Assembly (NCBI GenBank): GCA_035576005.1
Contig: DATLXH010000172.1
Location: 1-58,392 of the forward strand
From: DATLXH01 sp035576005
Lineage (GTDB): Bacteria > Acidobacteriota > Thermoanaerobaculia > Gp7-AA8
Direction: 5' to 3'
DNA length: 58,392 nt
The notes beneath the pieces were generated by a model. That model did no database searches. It was given only the letters and a program-made list of their open reading frames with translations, and was not told the origin of the DNA. The position numbers and the translations under genes were made by a program. The number at the start of each line of letters is the position of its first letter. Position 1 is the stretch's first letter. Positions 34,060-42,656 of this stretch are shown in pieces.

Positions 34060-35829
34060 CTAATGGGGTAAGTCGGGTGGATTGGGACTTCCAGTATGAG
34101 CGGCTGTCGTCACTTTCAATCGCTGCGGCAAGACGTTCCAGCGATTGGCGATACTATCCCGCCGACCCTCAGTCATCCGATCAGCATCAGCAATTTGATT
34201 CTTCGACCCCGGATGGTAGTAGTGGCAGGTGGTACAGCTGCTCGAGACACCCTTGCCCAGCAACTCCTCAGTTGCTGCAGCGCCATGACATCCGGTGCAT
34301 GAGGCCCGCCCCGGCATGATCACATCACTCGTCTCGCTGCTCTGCCGCGCAGATGCGTGGCAGGTCTCACACGACACGTTCAGATGAGGCGAGTGACTGA
34401 AGTGAGCATGCTCGAACCAGCTCTTGCGGATCCCGGGTTGCGTCACCCCCAGCCTTCCGTCCTTCCGCACGAGCTCATGACAGAGAGAGCACTTTGTTTT
34501 GACCACCTGTTCCGCGTTGAGAACGGCTCGATCGTCAGCACTCACAGCCGACCTGGCCGACAGGATTCGCCGAACCTCTCCCGGAGATTTTCCAATGACA
34601 TTACGATTGCCCGCGTACGTCGCCAGAATCGATCCGTACACGATCCCTGGATCCTCGCCGTGCGGCACCTGCGCGGAAGGAAACCGCGGATCGAACGTCA
34701 GCTGGTGGCAGCGCTGACAGTGACTCTCGAATCGAATTGGCGTGGGATCACTCTTCCCGTTCACGCTCTGCATCCGATGACAGGACTCGCAGTTGAGCTT
34801 CTCACGCACTCCGGAGGCTGTCAGGACGCCATCCTTCTGCAGATGATACTTATGGTTGAAGCCCAGGACTGCAGGATCGGATTGCTTAGCTGCCGCGTCA
34901 GAGAGAGGGAGGCGGGTTGACCCACCGTCGCGTGCCACGGCCAGTCCGAACTCGGGATGATTGTCTCCGAAGCTCGTTACCTGGTGTGCGAAAACCGTGC
35001 GGCCGGAAGATGCATTCGTCTTGAGATCCGCATGACACTTCGAGCAGCTTGTGTCTTTCACCACCGTGGAAAGGCGCGCGAAGTCGCGATGCTCAGTGTG
35101 GCAGCTGATGCAGGGAGGAGTTGATGCCTGCTGCGCTGCGTGGGGCATGCTGGAATGGCAACTCGTGCATTTATTATCCACCACTCCATTCCAGGCATCG
35201 TGACAGGCGCCGCAATCACTTCCGATCGATTTTCCGCTCGCCGTCAGGACCCGGGCGTGTGCTGAAGAAACTCCCCCGGGCATGAAGGCGGTCGTCTTCC
35301 GGTCGCGCACGACTGCGATGAGAGCCCCGCTCGCCAGCAGGACGGCAAGCGTGGCAAAAATCGTCTTGGAGATGAGGGGACGTCTCAGTTGATAAGCGGA
35401 AACATAATCGATCTTCGGAGCCTTGAGCTGGGGGCCCTCGCCAGCGACTGGTATGCCTGCGGGTGCCTCCGCTGTCTCGACGGCCCGGCTCTCGGCCTCG
35501 ACGACCAGCTCTTCGACTTTGAGAAACAGCGGCTTGCCCGGCTCAGCGACCTGAACCTTGATCCGGATGTCCCCGATGTCGATGACGTCGCCTTTAGAAA
35601 GCCTCGCCGTCTCGACCGGTTTGCCATTGAGGTAGGTGCCCGTGATGCTGCCGCGATCGACCAGCGTGTAACCCTGAGAGCTTTCCTCAACGATTGCGTG
35701 CTCGAGGGCTACGGCTGGATTCTCCGACCTGAGCTCGGCATTCGTCCCTCTGCCAACCCGGAGCAGATTGCTTCGCACGTCGTTCAGAACGGTCGCCTTG
35801 CCGACTTTGCGATGGAGGATGAAAGTCAT
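34060..35829 (-). CDS. FHA domain fused to a decahaem c-type cytochrome
   Basis: 589 residues with an unusual order: a cytoplasmic FHA domain (residues ~1-110; LLRVGRGTNAELRS, LEHAIVEE, DRGSITGTYLNGKPV), a linker, one membrane helix (TIFATLAVLLASGALIAVV, ~160-178), then a periplasmic region with ten CxxCH: CGACH, CTSCH, CISCH, CSKCH, CESCH, CQRCH, CSLCH, CETCH, CTGCH and CTTCH. In the FHA part the binding Arg is kept, but the Ser of S-x-x-H is Ala and the first Asn of NGT is Thr, so phosphothreonine binding may be changed or lost. It lies between a cytochrome-b-like gene (9-base gap) and a second FHA gene. It would place a periplasmic electron wire under the control of, or anchored to, a cytoplasmic signalling module. 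Confidence 0.9.
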   Translation of the reverse strand: MTFILHRKVGKATVLNDVRSNLLRVGRGTNAELRSENPAVALEHAIVEESSQGYTLVDRGSITGTYLNGKPVETARLSKGDVIDIGDIRIKVQVAEPGKPLFLKVEELVVEAESRAVETAEAPAGIPVAGEGPQLKAPKIDYVSAYQLRRPLISKTIFATLAVLLASGALIAVVRDRKTTAFMPGGVSSAHARVLTASGKSIGSDCGACHDAWNGVVDNKCTSCHSSMPHAAQQASTPPCISCHTEHRDFARLSTVVKDTSCSKCHADLKTNASSGRTVFAHQVTSFGDNHPEFGLAVARDGGSTRLPLSDAAAKQSDPAVLGFNHKYHLQKDGVLTASGVREKLNCESCHRMQSVNGKSDPTPIRFESHCQRCHQLTFDPRFPSAQVPHGEDPGIVYGSILATYAGNRNVIGKSPGEVRRILSARSAVSADDRAVLNAEQVVKTKCSLCHELVRKDGRLGVTQPGIRKSWFEHAHFSHSPHLNVSCETCHASARQSSETSDVIMPGRASCTGCHGAAATEELLGKGVSSSCTTCHYYHPGSKNQIADADRMTEGRRDSIANRWNVLPQRLKVTTAAHTGSPNPPDLPH

Positions 35830-35838
35830 ATCAGCGTC

Positions 35839-36675
35839 TTAGTGAAACTGAACCTTGCCGTAATAGAACACCGCGATGACATGGGCGATCGATAGCACCA
35901 CGAGGGCTATGGAAAATGGGATGTGCAGATACAGCCAGAAGTCGAGGATGTTCTTGTAGCGCTGCTGAAAGATGAGCCGGTAGAGCAGCTCTTTCCGTTG
36001 CCTCGAGACCACGAGCAGTTGCCGCAGCTCGTCCTGCTCCGGTTTTCCGACCAGCGTCAGCAACCCCGCCCACTCGCCGGGCTTTCTCCGTTTCCGCGCC
36101 CCGATACCAGAGAATAGAATCCTCCACCCGGCGAGAAAGCCAGGGCGCGATTCGTTGATGAGACTGGTGTAAATCTTCTGGAACGGCACCGACTTGCCGG
36201 ACGCAATGCGCGCCATGGATCTCGCCAGCTGATTGAGCTGGTCGGAGATTTCCTGTGCCGTCAAATTGCTCTCGACTTCGGTCAGCATCTTCGGCACGGT
36301 CGCGTAGAGAATGGAACCGAGGATCCCGCTGGCAACGACGATTCCAACGACAACCATGGTCGCGACCGCGACCCGATCGTTGAAACGGCCGCCGGTGTGA
36401 CAGAGAAGAATGACGAAACAGAGGATGCCGAGATAGATGTGCGCCTGGAGCCACCCCTCCAGAGTCCCGAGGCGGCTTCGATACGATCGTTTCCTGATTC
36501 CAAAGTAGAGCAGAAGCGCAATCAGCGAGAGACCGACGATCCCGTAGATCAATCCAATCGGTGATCCTCCGTGAGGAAATTCGCGGCCCTGATACCAGAA
36601 GTAGGAACCAACCGTCAGCGCCAGCAGCACAACGAAGATGCGACGCCAGAGCTCGCCTTTGCGTGGGATCGGCAA
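35839..36675 (-). CDS. Cytochrome-b-like integral membrane protein
   Basis: 278 residues with about five membrane spans (RIFVVLLALTVGSYFWY; IGLIYGIVGLSLIALLLYFG; HIYLGILCFVILLCHTGG; AVATMVVVGIVVASGILGSI; HIPFSIALVVLSIAHVIAVF). His residues are placed in pairs about one and a half turns to fourteen residues apart in spans three and five, as in di-haem b-type membrane anchors that pass electrons across the inner membrane. The loop between spans four and five holds a charged ~110-residue domain. It lies four bases after the flavoprotein/ferredoxin gene and nine before the FHA-decahaem gene, exactly where a transmembrane electron carrier is expected. Haem binding is inferred. Confidence 0.75.
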   Translation of the reverse strand: MPIPRKGELWRRIFVVLLALTVGSYFWYQGREFPHGGSPIGLIYGIVGLSLIALLLYFGIRKRSYRSRLGTLEGWLQAHIYLGILCFVILLCHTGGRFNDRVAVATMVVVGIVVASGILGSILYATVPKMLTEVESNLTAQEISDQLNQLARSMARIASGKSVPFQKIYTSLINESRPGFLAGWRILFSGIGARKRRKPGEWAGLLTLVGKPEQDELRQLLVVSRQRKELLYRLIFQQRYKNILDFWLYLHIPFSIALVVLSIAHVIAVFYYGKVQFH

Positions 36676-36678
36676 GGC

Positions 36679-39069
36679 CTAACGATCTCCCCTGCTCACG
36701 ACAAGCTCCTCGAACGTCTCACGGTACTCCTCGGGAGTCAGCCGGATCGCGGCACCGGTCGGGCAGGTCCGAACGCATGCCGGCCCACCTTTGATCTCAC
36801 GGCAGAGATCGCACTTGACTGCGATCGTCTGTTCCACGTGCTCCTGCTCTTTCTTGAAAAGCGAGGTGAGCCAGCCGAAAAGGGACCGCGCAGGCTCCTT
36901 GTGCACCATGAAAATATTGCCGTACGGGCAGTTCTTCTCGCAGTTCCCGCAGCCAATGCAATTGCTCTTGATGTAGACCTCGCCCCGCGGGTCGCGGACG
37001 ATCGCATCGGGCGGGCAATCGAGCATGCACATCGGGTTCTCGCACTGCCAGCAGGAGTTAGGCGCCAGCAGGTTGTAGAACTTGATTCCCGTGAGTGAAA
37101 GACGCGACTGCCCGTCTGCGTGCACACCTTCACATGCGCGAATGCAGTTGTTGCATCGAACGCATTTGTGCTCGTCGATGATGAGGGTCTGAGTCCCCAT
37201 CACGACCTCTTCCCGAATCAGATCGTTCAGGATATTTCCCGAGCCCGGCGTGGCCTCGGCGATCAACCCCTGAATCCTTCGTTCTTCGAGCTTCTTGAGC
37301 GGGGCTTCGCGCAGAGAAGGACGGTCCTCGAGGAAGGCGTCGAAGTCCTTTTTCGAGAGCTTGATCAGGTCAGAGGGGAAGATTGTCGTGACCGTTGCTG
37401 TACGCGGCGAATTCGACAGAAGTGCGGCCTCGCCGAAAAAGTTGCCGGCGACCAGGTAAGAAAGAATGACTTCCTTGTCTCCGGACGTTTTGGAGATTTT
37501 CACCATCCCGTTTCGAATCAGGAAGAAGGCATCTCCGTCGTCGCCTTCCTTGAAGATGACCGTCTCCTTCGGCAGGGACTGGATGGAGGCCTTCGCGACG
37601 AGCTCGCCGAGGAGTGCCTCCGGTGTGTCGGGGAAGAGATAGCCGCGAAACGCTCGTATGAGAAACGCCTGATCAACGAGCGACTTCGCTTTGGGGGCGG
37701 TGTAGAGCAGCTTCAGGATCGCTTTCCTTGGGATCTCGATCAGCCGGGTGGCACCAAGAGCCCGCGCCGTAGCGGTGCGACGACGACCGGAGATGAGACT
37801 CATCTCCCCAAAAAAGTTTCCCGCTGTCATCTCGGTCAGTTTGATCTCTTCCACCGACTTTTCTGGTCGCTTGAAGAGCTCAACGCGGCCGCCGGCGATG
37901 ATCAGGAAATCGTTCGTGTAGTCGTTCTGCCGGATGATGACCTCTCCATCGCGGTACTCCTTGACACGCGCTGCCAGAAACGTGTCGCGCAGTTGCTCTT
38001 CATCTGCTGCGGCGAGCAGCGGGATCCTGTCGCGCAGCTGAGCGATCCGCTCGCGCACGGTCCCTTCCCAGAACGGGAGACGTTCCTTGAGCACAGCCTC
38101 GTCGGCCGGCTCAACCGGCCGCCCCATCAGATGTTCGACGACTTCGAAGCCCTGGTTCATCCCGAGCTTGATCAGGTCGCGCCCGCTCGCTGCGCCGATA
38201 AGGAAGAGTCCGGGAACACTCGACTCATAGACCTGACTCAGAATGGGACGGGCGTCCTTGCCCGGTCCCGTATATCGAATTCCGATGCTCTCGAAGAATT
38301 TCCGCGGTGGGTCAGCGCCGAGCTTCAAAAAGATCAGCGTCGCAGGGACCTGGACAGTCTCGCCGCGGACACTGAGCTCGGTGAACTCGCTGTCGACCTT
38401 CTTCGTCGAAGCACTGAAGTAGACCTTCATCTCGCCGGTGAGCTGACGACTCAATACTTCGCGGGTCAGGATCTCGTTCGCGCGAGTAATCTCCGGCGAA
38501 CGAACCACCAGTCCGACGCGGTTCTCATTGGACAGAGCCAACGCGATCTCGAGTGCCGAGTCGCCCGCGCCGATCACAAGGATGTCTTTGTCTGAATGCT
38601 CGGCAGGATCGACGAGGCGATAAAGAACGTGCGGCAGATCCTCGCCTGGCACTCCGAGTTTCCTCGGATTTCCCTGCGTGCCCATTGCGAGTACAACTTT
38701 CGACGCATCGTATTCGTCGCCGGCCGAGGTCTTAATGAGGAAGCGTTCACCTTCTCTCACGAGACTCTTCACTTCCTGTTTGAAATGAACGTTCAGGTTG
38801 TTCGCGCTCATGTGATTCTTCCAGGCACCGAGGATCGACTCACGCGATCCTGCCTGGAAGGGGACATCCCCGCGTGCGGGAATCATCATCGGCTCGGCCA
38901 TCACGTACTTGCGTGCCTGATAGCAGAAGATGGTGTCCGACAGATGGTCCGTGCGCTCGAGCAGAACGTAGTTGATGCCGTTCTTCTGAGCGTGTGAGGC
39001 AGTGGCCAGGCCAGCGGGTCCTGACCCAACGATAACGAGATCGAATTGTTGCCGGCTCACGCGCGTCAA
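36679..39069 (-). CDS. Flavoprotein reductase + two cyclic-nucleotide-binding domains + four-[4Fe-4S] ferredoxin fusion
   Basis: 796 residues. 1 to ~310: two-nucleotide-fold reductase of thioredoxin-reductase type (VIVGSGPAGLATASH for FAD; ILVIGAGDSALEIALAL for NAD(P)H; GLFLIGAASGRDLIKLG) but no CxxC redox pair. ~360-600: two cNMP domains with full phosphate-binding cassettes (FFGEMSLISGRRRTATARA; FFGEAALLSNSPRTATV). ~640-780: ferredoxin module with CVRCNNCIRAC, CWQCENPMCMLDC, CIGCGNCEKNC and CDLCREIKGGPACVRTC, 16 Cys for four clusters, like HybA/DmsB-type subunits. It could pass electrons between NAD(P)H and the membrane, gated by cAMP or cGMP. First of five tightly packed genes; no signal peptide. 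Confidence 0.93.
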   Translation of the reverse strand: MTRVSRQQFDLVIVGSGPAGLATASHAQKNGINYVLLERTDHLSDTIFCYQARKYVMAEPMMIPARGDVPFQAGSRESILGAWKNHMSANNLNVHFKQEVKSLVREGERFLIKTSAGDEYDASKVVLAMGTQGNPRKLGVPGEDLPHVLYRLVDPAEHSDKDILVIGAGDSALEIALALSNENRVGLVVRSPEITRANEILTREVLSRQLTGEMKVYFSASTKKVDSEFTELSVRGETVQVPATLIFLKLGADPPRKFFESIGIRYTGPGKDARPILSQVYESSVPGLFLIGAASGRDLIKLGMNQGFEVVEHLMGRPVEPADEAVLKERLPFWEGTVRERIAQLRDRIPLLAAADEEQLRDTFLAARVKEYRDGEVIIRQNDYTNDFLIIAGGRVELFKRPEKSVEEIKLTEMTAGNFFGEMSLISGRRRTATARALGATRLIEIPRKAILKLLYTAPKAKSLVDQAFLIRAFRGYLFPDTPEALLGELVAKASIQSLPKETVIFKEGDDGDAFFLIRNGMVKISKTSGDKEVILSYLVAGNFFGEAALLSNSPRTATVTTIFPSDLIKLSKKDFDAFLEDRPSLREAPLKKLEERRIQGLIAEATPGSGNILNDLIREEVVMGTQTLIIDEHKCVRCNNCIRACEGVHADGQSRLSLTGIKFYNLLAPNSCWQCENPMCMLDCPPDAIVRDPRGEVYIKSNCIGCGNCEKNCPYGNIFMVHKEPARSLFGWLTSLFKKEQEHVEQTIAVKCDLCREIKGGPACVRTCPTGAAIRLTPEEYRETFEELVVSRGDR

Positions 39070-39141
39070 TCCTTCAGAAACCCTGGAAATTTTTTACTAC
39101 GGGAAAGTTGGAGCGGTGATTATACAGATCGCGGAGACCGT

Positions 39142-39223
39142 GTGACCGGACATTCGAATGTCTGGCGGCGCGAAGACAAACAATCGCGCCTTCGGCGCGC
39201 CGGACATTGGAATGTCCGGCCAC
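39142..39223. repeat. Inverted pair of family B palindromes in the electron-transfer cluster
   Basis: Units at 39142-39168 (slightly degenerate: ACCGGACATTCGAATGTCTG) and 39198-39223 in opposite orientation with a GGCGCGCC-type palindrome between. It separates the DUF4388/FHA gene from the flavoprotein gene and may reduce read-through. Confidence 0.9.
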
Positions 39224-39230
39224 AGAAGGA

Positions 39231-40358
39231 TTAGTCCGGCAGTCGCACTCCGTGCATCGTCGCCTTGCTGACCTGCATCTCGGAGGCGATGTTGTAGGTC
39301 AGGTAGACGCGCCCAAGCCGGATCGAGTCGTTGTCGCTCAGCAGCTTCTTTTCAATTTTCTCGTCATTGACGAATGTGCCGTTCCGGCTTTTCAGATCCT
39401 CAATCACGAACCCTTCCTCGGTACGATGAAAACGGGCATGCCGTGTCGAAACGCTCGCGTCCGCGATCGCGATCGCGTTCTGAGGATCCCGCCCGACCTG
39501 GTACTCGTCATCGATGAGGGGAAACATCTCCTTGTCTCCCGAGTCCATCGTCACGCACGCCATGATCGGCTCGTCGGTGGCGGGAGCAGGCAATGGCGGG
39601 GGCGCCTCAGTCGGCGCTGCGCGAGGGGGCGGCGGAATGAAAGCAGGCATCTTGTCCGTCCTGCCTTCCCGCGGTGATTTTGAGCGAAGGCTCTCGGTGT
39701 CCTCGCCTGCCGGCTTCGGCTGATCCGCCGGCTCGACGGGCACGGGTGCGACTGCACTCTGGGGTGACGAAGCGACCACACTCACGTTTTCCGCAACAGC
39801 GTCTGCCCGCTCAACCAGCCCGGCAGCCTCAAAGGACTCGATCATTGCGAGGAACCTGTCACGTTCGTTACCCGCCCCCTCGAGGAGTTCCCCCAGGGTT
39901 TTCTTGCCGTCGATCTTGAAGAGCTCTTTCCACTCCTGCATGCTCAGCTCGACCTTCCCTTTCTCCTCAGGCTGATCTACTACCCTGAGAACAACGGACA
40001 GATCTAAAGCGCCGGACCGAACTTCCTTCTCGCGCCGACGTGCCGCCTCGGCAATTGCTGTCTCAAGAGCAAGGGTGAGCGTGGGAGTACCTGCAGGAAT
40101 CGGGGCGTCGAAGATGCACGCGAATGTACCTCTCTGCCACGAGAATGCGTCGCATACGGCCGATGTCAGTTCCTCGGTCGTCGCGCTCCACGAGTCCTTC
40201 GTTCGTGCCTGCAGAATCGTGTCGCCGGCGAAGAACAATTCCATCTCTCGATCCGCTGAAACGAGTTTGACGCTGCCCCTCCTGCTCCCCCTGCTCAGGA
40301 ACTCGAGCACGTGCGAGGTATGAAAGTGTTGGAGGTTGCCTTCGAGGACGATTTCCAT
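39231..40358 (-). CDS. DUF4388 (PATAN-like) and FHA domain protein
   Basis: ~375 residues, cytoplasmic. The N-terminal ~110 residues match DUF4388 (LEGNLQHFHTSHVLEFL, GSVKLVSADREMELFF), a domain found in signalling proteins of deltaproteobacteria and cyanobacteria. A helical middle (LGELLEGAGNERDRFLAMIE) and a Pro-rich linker follow, then a complete FHA domain (YQVGRDPQNAIAIAD, ASVSTRHARF, DLKSRNGTFVNDEK). The ATG at 40358 is used, nine codons inside a longer GTG frame. It is the first gene of the cluster, with the B pair between it and the rest; a third FHA protein in one locus points to phosphothreonine signalling. Confidence 0.85.
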   Translation of the reverse strand: MEIVLEGNLQHFHTSHVLEFLSRGSRRGSVKLVSADREMELFFAGDTILQARTKDSWSATTEELTSAVCDAFSWQRGTFACIFDAPIPAGTPTLTLALETAIAEAARRREKEVRSGALDLSVVLRVVDQPEEKGKVELSMQEWKELFKIDGKKTLGELLEGAGNERDRFLAMIESFEAAGLVERADAVAENVSVVASSPQSAVAPVPVEPADQPKPAGEDTESLRSKSPREGRTDKMPAFIPPPPRAAPTEAPPPLPAPATDEPIMACVTMDSGDKEMFPLIDDEYQVGRDPQNAIAIADASVSTRHARFHRTEEGFVIEDLKSRNGTFVNDEKIEKKLLSDNDSIRLGRVYLTYNIASEMQVSKATMHGVRLPD

Positions 40359-40508
40359 GTCTCGAATACTAGTGTAGTGTTCCACGAATCCCTTGCCTTT
40401 TCTTCCGCTGGCGAGAGTCCATCTGCATCAGCCTGCGCTACAATCCGGCGCTCTTAAAACAAAACGGCTCGTTCAACCACACGCCACGGAGCGAAGGAAA
40501 ATCGTGAC

Positions 40509-42086
40509 ATGACCCTGGTCAATGCGAAACTCGGCCCGGAAGCGCTCGCCGGCGCAACTCCAAATACGCGTTTCCCCGAATCGTCGATTCTGACGATCTT
40601 CGGAGCCGCCGGCGATCTGACAAAAAGGAAGCTCATCCCCGCACTCTACTCACTCGCGCACGACGGACTGCTGCCCGAAGGACAGACGATCGTCGGGTTC
40701 GCACGCAGCACCTACAGCGACGAGGAGTTCCGCAAGATCTGCCGGGAGGCGTGCGACAAGTTTGCGCGCCGACGCCCCACCGACGATACGGTCTGGGAAA
40801 AATTCGCGGCCGGCCTTTTTTACATCGCCGGCGACTTCCAGGATCCCGCCGTCATCGGAAATTTCAAAAACTACCTCGCAGACCTGGACGCCAAAAGAGG
40901 GACGGGCGGGCGGCGCATATTCTACTTTTCCGTCGCGCCGCACTTTTTCCCGGTGATCTCAACCAATCTCGGACAGGCAGGCATGCTCACGGACCCGGAA
41001 GTCGGTGGTCCCTTCACCCGCGCCATCATCGAAAAGCCGTTTGGACGCGATCTCGAAACCGCAAAGCAGCTCAACAAGCTCGTCGTCGGTACCTTTCGCG
41101 AGCGCCAGGTCTTCCGCATCGACCACTACCTCGGGAAGGAGACCGTTCAGAACATTCTCGTCCTGAGATTCGCGAATAGTATCTTCGAGCCGTTCTGGAA
41201 CAGGCAGTACATCGACCACGTGCAGATGACCGTGGCCGAGCAGATCGGTGTTGAAGGGCGCGGTGGGTACTTCGAGACGTCTGGTATCACCCGAGACATC
41301 ATTCAGAACCACCAGCTCCAGCTGCTCTCCCTCATCGCGATGGAGCCGCCTGCGGCGTTCGAAGCCAACGCGGTGCGCGATGAGAAGGTCAAGGTCATCA
41401 GCGCGCTCCGCCCCTTCCCGATCGGGGAAAAACTCTCGGACTTTGCAGTGCGTGGGCAATACTCAGCTGGCCTGAGTGGAGACAAGCAGGTGCCTGCGTA
41501 CCGCCAGGAAGAAAGTGTTGCTCCCGAGTCCAGGACCGAGACCTACGCCGCACTCAAGGTGTTCGTCGACAACTGGCGGTGGGCCGATGTTCCCTTCTAT
41601 CTGAGAGCGGGAAAACGGTTGCCCCAGCGGGTCACGGAAATCCAGATTCAGTTCCGCCAGGCACCCGGAGTGATGTTCAAGAAGATGAGCACGTTCGACA
41701 TTCAGCCGAATGTGCTGCTCATTCGGATTCAGCCTGATGAGGGGATCGCCCTGAAGTTCGATTCGAAAGTTCCGGGAGCGACTCTCACTGCGCGACCCGT
41801 AACGATGGAGTTCAACTACGCCGAAGCGTTCGGCGCCGAGCCTCCGGAAGCATATGAGCGCCTTCTGCTCGACACCATGTTCGGCGATTCGACGCTTTTC
41901 GCCAGACGCGACGAAGTCGAGACCGCCTGGTCCTGGCTCGACCCTCTCATGCGCGTATGGGAGAGCGATCAGAACCCGCCGGCGCTGTATGAAGCCGGGA
42001 GCTGGGGACCGAAAGAATCCGACGAGATGCTGGCGAGAGATGGACGGAGCTGGGTGGTTCCGACAGGGTGGGGAACGGGAAAGTAG
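40509..42086 (+). CDS. zwf: Glucose-6-phosphate 1-dehydrogenase
   Basis: 525 residues. First step of the oxidative pentose phosphate pathway (or Entner-Doudoroff entry), making NADPH. NADP site GAAGDLTKRKLIPAL (~33-47), active-site RIDHYLGKETVQNI, and the conserved YFETSGITRDIIQNHQLQLL and PFYLRAGKRLPQRVTEIQI. The ATG at 40509 follows GAAGGAAAA. It is divergent from the DUF4388/FHA gene, and the 150-bp gap carries both promoters; a TACAAT at 40439 is a possible -10. No pgl or gnd follows. Confidence 0.97.
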   Translation: MTLVNAKLGPEALAGATPNTRFPESSILTIFGAAGDLTKRKLIPALYSLAHDGLLPEGQTIVGFARSTYSDEEFRKICREACDKFARRRPTDDTVWEKFAAGLFYIAGDFQDPAVIGNFKNYLADLDAKRGTGGRRIFYFSVAPHFFPVISTNLGQAGMLTDPEVGGPFTRAIIEKPFGRDLETAKQLNKLVVGTFRERQVFRIDHYLGKETVQNILVLRFANSIFEPFWNRQYIDHVQMTVAEQIGVEGRGGYFETSGITRDIIQNHQLQLLSLIAMEPPAAFEANAVRDEKVKVISALRPFPIGEKLSDFAVRGQYSAGLSGDKQVPAYRQEESVAPESRTETYAALKVFVDNWRWADVPFYLRAGKRLPQRVTEIQIQFRQAPGVMFKKMSTFDIQPNVLLIRIQPDEGIALKFDSKVPGATLTARPVTMEFNYAEAFGAEPPEAYERLLLDTMFGDSTLFARRDEVETAWSWLDPLMRVWESDQNPPALYEAGSWGPKESDEMLARDGRSWVVPTGWGTGK

Positions 42087-42146
42087 CCAGCCATCGGCAG
42101 CGAGAGGGATCACGATCATTCTCCCCGAACCTTACCTCCCAGTTGA

Positions 42147-42585
42147 GCCGCGAAGCGGCGTATCCCTCTCCCCGGCGGGGAGAGGGAAGCGAGCGGAGCG
42201 AAGCAGGGAGAGGGGCGTGAAAGTCTCGCCAGTCCGTCGGAAAAGGCGAGGTCTTCGTATCTCTCGCGGCCCCTCTCCCGGTCGCTTACGCGACCACCCT
42301 CTCCCCGCCGGAGATCGTCTCAAAAGTAAGATTGAAACCCTTCTTCATCCTGAGAGGATGGGAAAAAAGCCGGAATGGGCAAACTCGTCATCCTGAGGAG
42401 CGCTTTTTGCGACGAAGGATCTCTAAATGCGACGCTGTGCAATCACCATCTGCGTATTTTGAGATCCTTCGTCGCAAAAAGCGCTCCTCAGGATGACGAA
42501 CGTCTTCTGAATCTCTCTTTTGAGACGATCCCCGCCGGTGTAGAGGGATTCGCCCCCTTCGGGGCGCGAGTCCAACACCTCATCA
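42147..42585. repeat. Family D repeat, interrupted copy
   Basis: Inverted relative to the copy at 49747: GAGCCGCGAAGCGGCGTATC, the CCCTCTCCCCGGCGGGGAGA hairpin, GCGAGCGGAGCGAAGCAGGG, the ACCACCCTCTCCCCGCCGG end, and, after a 219-bp insertion, GAGGGATTCGCCCCCTTCGG. With the insertion it accounts for most of the gene-free stretch 42087-42656. Confidence 0.85.
42312..42530. mobile_element. MITE-like element inserted in a family D repeat
   Basis: 219 bp with terminal inverted repeats GATCGTCTCAAAAG / CTTTTGAGACGATC, flanked by a repeated CCCGCCGG that is single in the uninterrupted D copy, as expected for a target duplication. Inside are two perfect 36-base inverted arms (42387-42422 and 42462-42497) containing GCGCTTTTTGCGACGAAGGA and its complement. 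No transposase is encoded, so it would be moved in trans. Confidence 0.72.
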
Positions 42586-42656
42586 CCCCCGTCCCCGCCG
42601 CTAGCCGCTCGGTATGACACGCTGCGCGTGTTCCGTTTTCGACCGACGAGGAGTTT

